Below, piece by piece: positions 1 through 6,204 of a stretch of 9,374 bases of DNA. Made by a program: the position numbers and the translations under genes. The notes under the pieces were generated by a model that was not told the DNA's origin, did not search any database, and was given only the letters and a program-made list of their open reading frames with translations. The stretch comes from Thermoflexus sp. (GTDB taxonomy: Bacteria > Chloroflexota > Anaerolineae > Thermoflexales > Thermoflexaceae). The stretch lies in contig NZ_DAOUCJ010000046.1 in assembly GCF_034432235.1 (NCBI RefSeq), positions 1 through 9,374 of the forward strand. The letters run 5' to 3'. How positions within the stretch are numbered: position 1 is the stretch's first letter; each line of letters opens with the position of its first letter.

Positions 1-1
1 G

Positions 2-160
2 CCGGAGGTGGATCTGGGGCGCCTGCTTCAAACCGTTTATGAGCGGGCGGCTTACGATCTCCGGGTTCGCTATGAGGAGGAGCCGGTCCCCCCGCTCGAA
101 CCCCCCTTCGCCGAATGGGCCACCACGCTGCTTCGGGAGAAGGGATACCGGAGGCGATAG
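2..160 (+). CDS. C-terminal fragment of a DUF4058-like protein (5' end outside window)
   Basis: An open frame enters from the left edge and gives 52 residues before a TAG stop. The visible tail contains LLQTVYERAAYDLRVRYEEE followed by a proline-rich link and a short helix ending LLREKGYRRR. A Y-D/E-R-A-x-YDLR-(I/V)-x-Y segment followed by a PPL stretch is how DUF4058 proteins commonly end; this family has no established function and is frequent in Chloroflexota, cyanobacteria and planctomycetes. I assign it from this short tail only, by recollection of the family pattern, so it stays tentative. A stable hairpin follows 4 bases after the stop, and the next gene starts 70 bases downstream on the same strand. 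Confidence 0.6.
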   Translation, partial: PEVDLGRLLQTVYERAAYDLRVRYEEEPVPPLEPPFAEWATTLLREKGYRRR

Positions 161-163
161 CCC

Positions 164-193
164 CGGGGATGCCGGCGACGCCGGCGATCCCCG
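164..193 (+). terminator. GC-rich hairpin between the DUF4058-like gene and the FBP aldolase/phosphatase gene
   Basis: The left arm 164-176 (CGGGGATGCCGGC) pairs with 180-193 over 13 base pairs, with one bulged G at 186 and a GAC triloop at 177-179. It lies just after the upstream stop codon and ends 36 bases before the next start. The bases that follow (ATGGGTTTCC) are not a real T-tract, so it is either a weak or Rho-assisted terminator, an mRNA 3'-end stabiliser, or a leader hairpin of the downstream gene. Confidence 0.45.
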
Positions 194-229
194 ATGGGTT
201 TCCCGAACATCTCAAATAGGGGGTGCGCG

Positions 230-1381
230 ATGAGCCGGGAGATCACGATCAGCGTGATCAAGGCCGATATCGGGGGCATGGTGGGCCACTCCGGGATCCA
301 CACGGATCTGGTGGCCCTGGCCCGCCAGCATCTGGAGGAGGCCCAGCGCCGGGGCGTGATCATCGATTACTATGTGACCTGGTGCGGGGACGACCTGCAG
401 CTCATCATGACCCATCGCCACGGCGTCGACAGCCCCATCGTCCACGGCCTGGCCTGGGAGACCTTCGAGCGATGCACAGTCAAAGCGAAGGAGATGAAGC
501 TCTACGGGGCCGGGCAGGACCTCATCGCCGACGCCTTTTCGGGGAATGTGCGGGGGATGGGGCCGGGGGTGGCGGAGATGTCCTTCGTCGAACGCCCCTC
601 AGAGCCCATCATCGTCTTCATGGCCGACAAAACCTCCGCCGGCGCCTGGAATCTACCCCTGTTCCGCATGTTCGCAGATCCCTTCAACACGGCCGGCCTG
701 GTGATCTCTCCCGCCCTCCACGAAGGCTTCCGCTTTGAGGTTCACGATGTCAAGGGTCACAAGCGGATTTTCTTCAACTGCCCCGAGGAGATGTATGACC
801 TTCTGGTCTTCATCGGGGCCCCGGGCCGTTATATGATCAAGGCCGTTTACACCAAGAAAGGGGAGATCGCGGCGGTCTCTTCCACCGAACGCCTCTCTCT
901 GATCGCCGGGCATTACGTGGGGAAGGACGACCCGGTGTGCATCGTGCGGGCGCAGGGGATCTTCCCGGCGGTGGGGGAGATCCTGGAACCCTTCACCATG
1001 CCGCACATCGTGGAGGGCTGGATGCGGGGCTCCCACTACGGACCGCTGATGCCTGTGCCTCTCCAATACGCCAAGTGCACCCGCTTCGATGGTCCGCCGC
1101 GGGTGGTAGCCCTGGGCTTTCAGCTGGCCGACGGCCGGCTGATCGGGCCGCGGGATATGTTCGACGATCCGGCCTTCGATGAGGCGCGGCGGCTGTGCAA
1201 TGTGATCGCGGATCACTTCCGACGTCACGGGCCTTTTGAGCCCCACCGCCTGCCGATGGAGGAGATGGAATACACCACGCTGCCCGAGGTGGCCGAGCGC
1301 CTGGTGGGTCGCTGGGAGCCCCTGCCCGAGCCCCATCCAGCCATCGCGGGCGGGGATGGCAGCGCGGCCGAGGCGGATTAG
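230..1381 (+). CDS. fbp: Bifunctional fructose-1,6-bisphosphate aldolase/phosphatase (archaeal type)
   Basis: The 383-residue protein both condenses dihydroxyacetone phosphate with glyceraldehyde-3-phosphate and dephosphorylates the resulting fructose-1,6-bisphosphate, an essentially irreversible gluconeogenic step in the cytoplasm. The sequence is highly conserved along its length. The N-terminal ISVIKADIGG with D13 and H20, the pair D54-D55 in CGDDLQLIMTH, Q96 in GAGQDL, and D133 in FMADKT fit the Mg2+/phosphate site. Y229 and K232 in the HYVGKDDP segment match the Tyr and Schiff-base Lys of the Sulfolobus tokodaii enzyme, even in numbering, and WMRGSHYGPLMPV and TRFDGPPR follow. Length is normal for the family (about 360-400). 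I chose ATG 230 over the in-frame ATG at 194 because an AGGGGGT ribosome site lies at 219-225 and conservation begins immediately after 230. The gene ends at an intrinsic terminator. The enzyme is typical of archaea and deep-branching thermophilic bacteria. Family assignment is very secure. Confidence 0.97.
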   Translation: MSREITISVIKADIGGMVGHSGIHTDLVALARQHLEEAQRRGVIIDYYVTWCGDDLQLIMTHRHGVDSPIVHGLAWETFERCTVKAKEMKLYGAGQDLIADAFSGNVRGMGPGVAEMSFVERPSEPIIVFMADKTSAGAWNLPLFRMFADPFNTAGLVISPALHEGFRFEVHDVKGHKRIFFNCPEEMYDLLVFIGAPGRYMIKAVYTKKGEIAAVSSTERLSLIAGHYVGKDDPVCIVRAQGIFPAVGEILEPFTMPHIVEGWMRGSHYGPLMPVPLQYAKCTRFDGPPRVVALGFQLADGRLIGPRDMFDDPAFDEARRLCNVIADHFRRHGPFEPHRLPMEEMEYTTLPEVAERLVGRWEPLPEPHPAIAGGDGSAAEAD

Positions 1382-1402
1382 GCGGATTCGTATCGAAGGC
1401 GG

Positions 1403-1442
1403 ATCGGGGCGGGCAGGGAAACTGCCCGCCCCGATTTGTTTT
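1403..1442 (+). terminator. Intrinsic (Rho-independent) terminator after the FBP aldolase/phosphatase gene
   Basis: A perfect 14-bp stem pairs 1403-1416 (ATCGGGGCGGGCAG) with 1422-1435, closing a GGAAA loop at 1417-1421, followed by TTGTTTT at 1436-1442. It starts 22 bases after the TAG stop at 1379-1381 and sits in the gap between two convergent genes. The T-tract is only on the plus-strand side, so it should act mainly on the upstream plus-strand gene and not on the minus-strand degV gene that ends at 1461. Confidence 0.93.
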
Positions 1443-1460
1443 CCTGCTTCAATGCGCCCC

Positions 1461-2300
1461 CTATTCCGTGTAATACGCCAGCCCCAGCACGCCCGGCCCG
1501 GCATAGAGGCCCATCACCGGCGAGAAAACGGTGAGATAGCACTCCCGGCAATCGAACCGCTCAAGGAGCTGCTGCCGCAGGGCCTCGGCCTCTTCCGGCG
1601 CGGCCGCGTGGAAGACCGAGGCGTGGACCGGACGACCTCCTACATCCTGGGCCATCCGCTCCAGCATGGCTTCGATCGCCCGGCGTCGCGTGCGGACTTT
1701 CGCCAGCACCTCGATGCGGCCGTTTTGCAGGGTCAGGATCGGCTTGATCTGCAGCACGTCCACCGCCAGGGAGGCCAGGGCGGGAGCTCGCCCACTCCGG
1801 ATGAGGTAGGTCACCGTCTCCAGGACAGCGAAGAACCGAAGGCGGGGGCGGAGGGCCTCAACCCGGGCGACGATCTCATCCAGCGACGCCCCGGCTTCGG
1901 CGGCCCGTGCCGCTTCCAGGACGAGGAACCCCTGAGCCATGGTGGCGGCCTGGCTATCGAGGACTCGAATGGGCACCTCGGGGACCATCTGAGCGGCCAG
2001 GAGGGCGGCGTTGTAGGTTCCCGTCATCGCTGCCGAGACGTGGATAGAAACAATCCCCTCGGCCTCTTTCGCCAGCTCCCGGTAGGTCTCCAGGAAATCC
2101 CCGATGGAAGGCTGGGAAGAGGTCGCCATGAGCCCTGCGCGCTGCCACTCGTAGATCTGCTCGGCGGTCACATCGATGCCATCCCGGAACACCCGCTCCC
2201 CCAGGATGATGCGAACGGGGACCACGCGGATGCGATAGGCTTCCACCAGTTCGGGGGGCAGGCACGCCACGCTATCGGTGACCACTGCGATCTTCGCCAT
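1461..2300 (-). CDS. degV: DegV family protein (FakB-like fatty-acid-binding subunit)
   Basis: This 279-residue cytoplasmic protein has the DegV/FakB fold signature. MAKIAVVTDSVACLP opens it (the usual DSxxDLP strand), TSSQPS at 60-65 and the Ser-containing VSAAMTGTYNAA at 88-99 form the fatty-acid carboxylate site, and VLQIKPILTLQNGRIE with the KVRT segment (to residue 204) is the conserved central block. GPGVLGLAYY near the C-terminus is the usual end. In the family, FakB proteins bind a free fatty acid and present it to the kinase FakA, producing acyl-phosphate for phospholipid synthesis; fakA is not in this window. Residue 266 is Tyr (LYAGPG) where many homologues have His. ATG 2300 is preceded on the minus strand by GGGAG about 8 bases upstream, and the upstream in-frame extension is low-complexity, which supports this start. 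The gene lies 222 bp downstream of the plsY-like gene on the same strand, a meaningful functional neighbour. Confidence 0.93.
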   Translation of the reverse strand: MAKIAVVTDSVACLPPELVEAYRIRVVPVRIILGERVFRDGIDVTAEQIYEWQRAGLMATSSQPSIGDFLETYRELAKEAEGIVSIHVSAAMTGTYNAALLAAQMVPEVPIRVLDSQAATMAQGFLVLEAARAAEAGASLDEIVARVEALRPRLRFFAVLETVTYLIRSGRAPALASLAVDVLQIKPILTLQNGRIEVLAKVRTRRRAIEAMLERMAQDVGGRPVHASVFHAAAPEEAEALRQQLLERFDCRECYLTVFSPVMGLYAGPGVLGLAYYTE

Positions 2301-2522
2301 GGCGCTTCTCCCTGCAGGCGAACGCGGGGGGATTACCCGATGGCCCAGCGCCGCCCCGGGCAGCCGAGCAGGTTCTCCGCCCTTCGGGAATGCGCTTCCC
2401 TCTGGACCTTCAGGGGAAGGGCTCGCCTTCTCGGAACCCGCTCGCCAATCGGTGGACCGCAAACGCGCCCGGCTTCCGCACGAGGGCGGCGCGGATTCAT
2501 GTTCCGGGCATCTGGAGCGCGC

Positions 2523-3200
2523 TCACCCGGCGGGCATTCGATGCCGGTCGCCCGGATGCCGGAACATCCAGGCCTCCCAGGAAGCCGTATCCCGGTCCAG
2601 CCAGAGGCGTCGCCAGAACACCTGCCGGCGCTCCACCGGATCTGGGGGGAGCGGTTCCCGGTTGGCCTCCAGGCGTTTGATCACCGTGATCCCCAGCATG
2701 GCCAGCCCCCCGAATGCCACCTCCGATGGTCCACCGGCCAGCCATACCAGCGCGGGCAATCCGGCGATCGCCAGCAGGGCCATGATCGCGGTGGCGCCCA
2801 ACAGACGCCCGATGGCCAGCGCGCCGAGGAGCCAGAGAGCCCCGGCCGGGAAGGTCACGGCCAGCATCCCCAGGAACGGGCCGATGCCGCGCCCTCCATG
2901 GAAGCCCAGCCAGACCGGCCAGTTATGGCCGAGGACGGCAGCCAGCCCCGCCGCCACCGCCACTCCGCGCGGACGGCCCAGGGACAGCGCTCCGAGGGTG
3001 GGGAGGGCGGCTTTGAGGACATCGAAGAGGCCGACCGGGAGGAGGGCCCAGCGGGCCACGTGGTAATACACCGCGGTCCCGCTAACGGTGCGGCTGCCCC
3101 AATGCCGCAGATCCACTCCGCGCAGGAGACGACCTGCGAGGTAAGCCGTGGGGATCGAACCGAGGAGATAACCCATCAAAATAAATCCGAGATCCAGCAT
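2523..3200 (-). CDS. plsY: PlsY-like glycerol-3-phosphate acyltransferase, divergent motif 1
   Basis: PlsY is an integral membrane enzyme that transfers an acyl group from acyl-phosphate to glycerol-3-phosphate, giving lysophosphatidic acid. This 225-residue protein is strongly hydrophobic with several membrane segments (about 1-25, 50-70, 75-95, 107-130, 135-155, 157-175). Recognisable marks are LLGSIPTAYLAGRL at 12-25, D60-x-LK63, and GHNWPVWLGFHGGRGIG at 91-107, the usual GHxFPxxxxFxGGKG motif 2. Motif 1 is unusual: the expected GSGNxGATN reads GSRTVSGTAVYY (35-46), keeping G35-S36 but losing the Asn residues. Motif 3 (normally HRxNIxRL) is hard to align, with IKRLEANREPL nearest. A Trp/Arg-rich tail of about 40 residues (186-225) goes beyond the usual length near 200. 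ATG 3200 has AGGGGGT 4 bases upstream on the minus strand. degV follows in the same direction, consistent with the FakAB-PlsXY route. The family call is good; the exact substrate is uncertain. Confidence 0.8.
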   Translation of the reverse strand: MLDLGFILMGYLLGSIPTAYLAGRLLRGVDLRHWGSRTVSGTAVYYHVARWALLPVGLFDVLKAALPTLGALSLGRPRGVAVAAGLAAVLGHNWPVWLGFHGGRGIGPFLGMLAVTFPAGALWLLGALAIGRLLGATAIMALLAIAGLPALVWLAGGPSEVAFGGLAMLGITVIKRLEANREPLPPDPVERRQVFWRRLWLDRDTASWEAWMFRHPGDRHRMPAG

Positions 3201-3244
3201 AATGACCCCCTGCCTTCCGGAAATTGAGGGTCAGCACCCCTCTA

Positions 3245-3274
3245 AGCATAACGCGGAAGCGCAGGGGAATACAA
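3245..3274 (-). promoter_or_regulatory. Candidate promoter for the plsY-like/degV unit
   Basis: On the minus strand, TATGCT (complement of 3245-3250) lies 18 bases downstream of TTGTAT (complement of 3269-3274), 44 bases before the plsY-like start. The -10 element matches consensus at 4 of 6 positions, the -35 only at 3 of 6. The surrounding GTTATGCTT recurs before the UDG gene, which is the main support. No experimental evidence is available. Confidence 0.33.
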
Positions 3275-3292
3275 CCGGTGGGGGGAAGATCT

Positions 3293-3339
3293 TCACACGG
3301 AGGCACGGAGAATACCGTGTTCCCCGTGCCTCCGTGTGA
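3293..3339. repeat. 16-bp perfect inverted repeat (CGTGCCTCCGTGTGA type)
   Basis: TCACACGGAGGCACGG at 3293-3308 is the exact reverse complement of 3324-3339, with a 15-base spacer in which 3310-3312 (GAA) can also pair with 3320-3322 (TTC). It lies 16 bases past the PBP stop codon and about 90 bases before the plsY-like start. Neither side carries a T-tract, so it is not a classical terminator, although it could still end or protect the PBP mRNA. The wording 'CACGGAGGCACGGAG' resembles a short repeat I recall from intergenic regions of diverse environmental bacteria, hence a repeat call; only one copy is in the window. Confidence 0.6.
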
Positions 3340-3355
3340 GCCTGGTTCGTCCGCT

Positions 3356-6130
3356 TTATGGCAGGGGTAGGGGAAGGGTGGGCGAGAGGGGGAGCTCCGG
3401 TGTGGGAACCGGCGTCGGCGTGGGCAGGACAGGCTCCGGCGTCGGGCTGGGGGTCACCGTCGGGATCGGCGTGGGGGTAGGCACGATCCCGTTGTCCACA
3501 TACGTCCGGGCTTCCCCCACAAACGCCTGTCCGGAACGATTGAAGGCCGTTACCCGCAGGGCATACCATCCGGTGGGGAGATGGGAGGCATCCCAGATCG
3601 TGATCTGGCCATCCCGCACCGGCGCCAGGTGCGGTCCGCTTAACCACTGCCAGGACACGCCATCCGGCCCTACGATCCCCCACTCCACATTGTAATAGGC
3701 GAAATCGGGGATCCACACCGTCCCCAGCACCGGGACCATCCCGCGCACCACGGTGTTTTCGTTCGGCCACCGGATAATCACCTCCGGGATCGCGACCGTG
3801 CAGACCTCGGTGGGGGGCTGGGGGATCTGATGCTGTTCCGCCCACCAGCGCCCCTCCTCCGGGATCACATAGAAGACCCGTTCGATCGGCGGGCCAGGGC
3901 AGCCTTCGGTGTAGAGCAGCCCGGTGGCCCCATCGATCACCACTTTCTTCCACAGGTCGTGCTCGGGCCCGGGCGGAGGCTGGTCGGCGGCGAAGAGCTC
4001 GATCCGCCGTCGATCCGGCGGGCAATAGGGGGAGGGCTGGGTGCCGGAATCCAGGCAGATTTCCCGCTCGATGATCCCCGGGGGCCGCTGGAATTCCCGG
4101 GGGGGCAGGTTCAGGATGCGGTGGGCTTCCTCCATCACATCGTGCCAGACCGGGGCCGCGCCGGTGATGCCGGTGACCCCTTTCATCTCGGAGTTGTCCG
4201 TGTTTCCCACCCAGACTCCGACCACCAGATCCGGCGTGTAGCCCAATGTCCAGTTGTCCCGGAAATCGTTGGTCGTCCCGGTCTTGGCGGCCGCGGGCCG
4301 GGAGAGCTTCAGCGGGCTGTTGGGTCCGAAGGCGGCCCGGCGGGCCTCGTTGTCGGAGAGGATGTGGGTGATCAGGTAAGCATGCGCCGGCCGCATCACC
4401 GGCTGGCCCGGCGGCGGTGTGTAGGCGTAGAGCACATGGCCGAAGGCGTCGGTGATCTTCCGGACCGGGACCGGCGGGATGCGGCGGCCTCCGTTGGCGA
4501 AAGCCGCGTAAAGGCCGGCCATCTCCAGAAGCGGCACCTCCCCGCCCCCCAGGGTGAGGGAGAGGCCGTAATCCGGCCGGGTCAGGGTCGTGATGCCCAG
4601 GTCGCGAGCACGCTGGAGGAAGGCCGGAAGCCCGACAAAGGCCAGCGCTTTCACAGCCGGGATGTTGTAGGAATTCCCCAGGGCATAGCGAACCGTCACC
4701 GGGCCGTGGAAGCGGCGATCGTAGTTGACCGGCTCATAGAACCGGCCCGGTCCATCGGGGAAGCGCGTGGGCACATCCCAGATCAAGGTGGCGGGGGTCC
4801 AGCCCTTTTCAAAGGCCACCAGATAGGTCAGCGGCTTGATCGAGGAGCCGGGCTGGCGGGGGATGATGGCCATATTGATCTGGCCGCCGTGTTCCGCATC
4901 GTTGTAATCCGGGCTCCCCACCATGGCCAGGATCTCGCCGGTGTGGGGATCCAGGATCACGACCGCGCCGTTATGGACGTTTTTGTCCTTTAGCTTCTCC
5001 AGGTGTGCCCGCAGGACCTGCGTGGCCATCCGCTGGAGGCGGAGGTCCAGGGTGGTTTCCACCCGCAGGCCGCCCCGATGGAGGGCCTGGACGTTGAGGC
5101 CGAAGGTCTGCTCCAGCCATTGCTGCACATAGAGGGCGAAGTGGGGAGCCTCAGGCGCCGGCGATGCCAGGGGAGGTTTCTCGAACCTGCGGGCGGCCAT
5201 CTCCCGCGCGGCGGCTTCCGCCTGCTCGGGCGTGATGAACCCCGCTTCGACCATCAGGCGCAGGACATCCCGCTGGCGCCGCAGGGCGCGCTCCCGGCCC
5301 TCCGGCGTGAAGGGATCGTAGAGCGCCGGGGCCTGGGGGAGACCAGCCAGGAAAGAAGCCTCCGCCAGGTTGAGATCCTTCGCCGGTTTCCCGAAATAGG
5401 TGCGGGCGGCGGCCTCTACACCGTAAGCCAGGTTCCCGTAATAAATCGTGTTGAGGTAGATCTCCAAGATCTGCTCCCGGGGGTAACGCCGGGTGATCTC
5501 CGCCGCCAACACGGCCTCTTTGATTTTGCGCCGCAGGGTGCGCTCGGGGGGAATCAACAGGTTCCGCACCAGCTGCTGCGGGATGGTGCTGGCGCCGCTC
5601 ACCACCTCCCCTTCCCGGATAGCCTGATAGATCGCGCGGGCGATGGCGATCGGGTCGAATCCGGGATGCTGCCAGAACCGGGGATCCTCCGTTGCCACCG
5701 TAGCCTGGATCAGCCACGGCGAGATGTCCGAGAGGCGGACCAGCTGCCGGCGGCCGCTCTGAGGATCGGCGATCTCCCCGAGCAGTTCCCCGTTCCGATC
5801 CACCAGCACCAGGGAAGTGGAGAGATTCAGCGCCCGCTCCTGAAGGGTTTCGGGGGGCGGCAGCTGCATGGCCACGTAGACATAACCCGCCAGACCCACC
5901 ACACCGCCCGCCATTCCCAGGAGCGCCAGGATCAGCAGAGCGGACAGCGCGATCCGTCCCCAGGCGTGACGCCGCGGCGCGGCGGAAGGCTGCGGAGGAC
6001 GCGGCGGAATCCGAGGCGGTCCCCCCGCTGGCGGCTGCGGAGGGACCCGATAGGGGCGGTCCCACCCAGATACCCGCCCGCCAGTGGTTTCATAGGCATC
6101 TCCACCTGGATACGGCCAGCGTTCACCCAT
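3356..6130 (-). CDS. Class A penicillin-binding protein (transglycosylase/transpeptidase) with Ig-like C-terminal extension
   Basis: This 924-residue enzyme polymerises lipid II glycan strands and cross-links their peptides outside the cytoplasmic membrane. In order: a Pro/Arg-rich cytoplasmic N-terminus (1-56), one membrane anchor (about 59-87), and a GT51 domain (about 100-290) with catalytic E148 in ATEDPRFW, GASTIPQQL at 179-187 and REQILEIYLNTIYYG at 218-232. The transpeptidase domain (about 380-670) has S429-x-x-K432 in PGSSIKP, S487-Y-N489 and K616-T-G-T-T. Next comes a linker with Cys 692, 703, 744 and 777 that could form disulfides, an Ig-like beta domain (about 783-880), and a low-complexity Pro/Thr tail (884-924). 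All catalytic motifs are intact. ATG 6130 was chosen because the frame upstream overlaps the UDG gene out of phase and has no PBP character; its ribosome site (GGTGG about 12 bases upstream) is weak. It starts 74 bases after the UDG stop, so cotranscription is likely. Confidence 0.95.
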   Translation of the reverse strand: MGERWPYPGGDAYETTGGRVSGWDRPYRVPPQPPAGGPPRIPPRPPQPSAAPRRHAWGRIALSALLILALLGMAGGVVGLAGYVYVAMQLPPPETLQERALNLSTSLVLVDRNGELLGEIADPQSGRRQLVRLSDISPWLIQATVATEDPRFWQHPGFDPIAIARAIYQAIREGEVVSGASTIPQQLVRNLLIPPERTLRRKIKEAVLAAEITRRYPREQILEIYLNTIYYGNLAYGVEAAARTYFGKPAKDLNLAEASFLAGLPQAPALYDPFTPEGRERALRRQRDVLRLMVEAGFITPEQAEAAAREMAARRFEKPPLASPAPEAPHFALYVQQWLEQTFGLNVQALHRGGLRVETTLDLRLQRMATQVLRAHLEKLKDKNVHNGAVVILDPHTGEILAMVGSPDYNDAEHGGQINMAIIPRQPGSSIKPLTYLVAFEKGWTPATLIWDVPTRFPDGPGRFYEPVNYDRRFHGPVTVRYALGNSYNIPAVKALAFVGLPAFLQRARDLGITTLTRPDYGLSLTLGGGEVPLLEMAGLYAAFANGGRRIPPVPVRKITDAFGHVLYAYTPPPGQPVMRPAHAYLITHILSDNEARRAAFGPNSPLKLSRPAAAKTGTTNDFRDNWTLGYTPDLVVGVWVGNTDNSEMKGVTGITGAAPVWHDVMEEAHRILNLPPREFQRPPGIIEREICLDSGTQPSPYCPPDRRRIELFAADQPPPGPEHDLWKKVVIDGATGLLYTEGCPGPPIERVFYVIPEEGRWWAEQHQIPQPPTEVCTVAIPEVIIRWPNENTVVRGMVPVLGTVWIPDFAYYNVEWGIVGPDGVSWQWLSGPHLAPVRDGQITIWDASHLPTGWYALRVTAFNRSGQAFVGEARTYVDNGIVPTPTPIPTVTPSPTPEPVLPTPTPVPTPELPLSPTLPLPLP
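3364..3382 (+). other. Putative G-quadruplex motif at the 3' end of the PBP gene
   Basis: The plus strand reads GGGG-TA-GGGG-AA-GGG-T-GGG, four G-runs of at least 3 with loops of 1-2 bases, which meets the usual quadruplex pattern. It lies within the last codons of the PBP gene on the template strand, so the mRNA is C-rich here. It may simply reflect codon choice for the Pro/Leu/Thr tail. Confidence 0.35.
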
Positions 6131-6204
6131 CGTGTTCGATTTCCACCGGAAAGGATAGCAAAGGCCCTGCAGGGCTGGCGTGTCGTTGCCCCCGCAGCGC
6201 CCCC

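Noticed and set aside
2301..2462. N-terminal extension of DegV
   Set aside because: The extra 54 residues are low-complexity, DegV proteins start at the MAKIAVVTDS strand, and a ribosome site precedes ATG 2300.
1236..3227. A 663-codon open frame on the plus strand across degV and plsY
   Set aside because: The translation is Arg/Gly/Pro-rich with no family resemblance and is antisense to two well-supported genes; long open frames arise readily in GC-rich DNA.
3285..3294. GAAGATCTTC perfect 10-bp palindrome as an operator
   Set aside because: It is short, partly overlaps the larger inverted repeat, and has no second copy in the window.
6164..6175. GCCCTGCAGGGC palindrome between UDG and PBP as a terminator
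   Set aside because: The usable stem is only four base pairs with a four-base loop and the following bases are a weak T-mix; it overlaps a PstI-type palindrome expected by chance.
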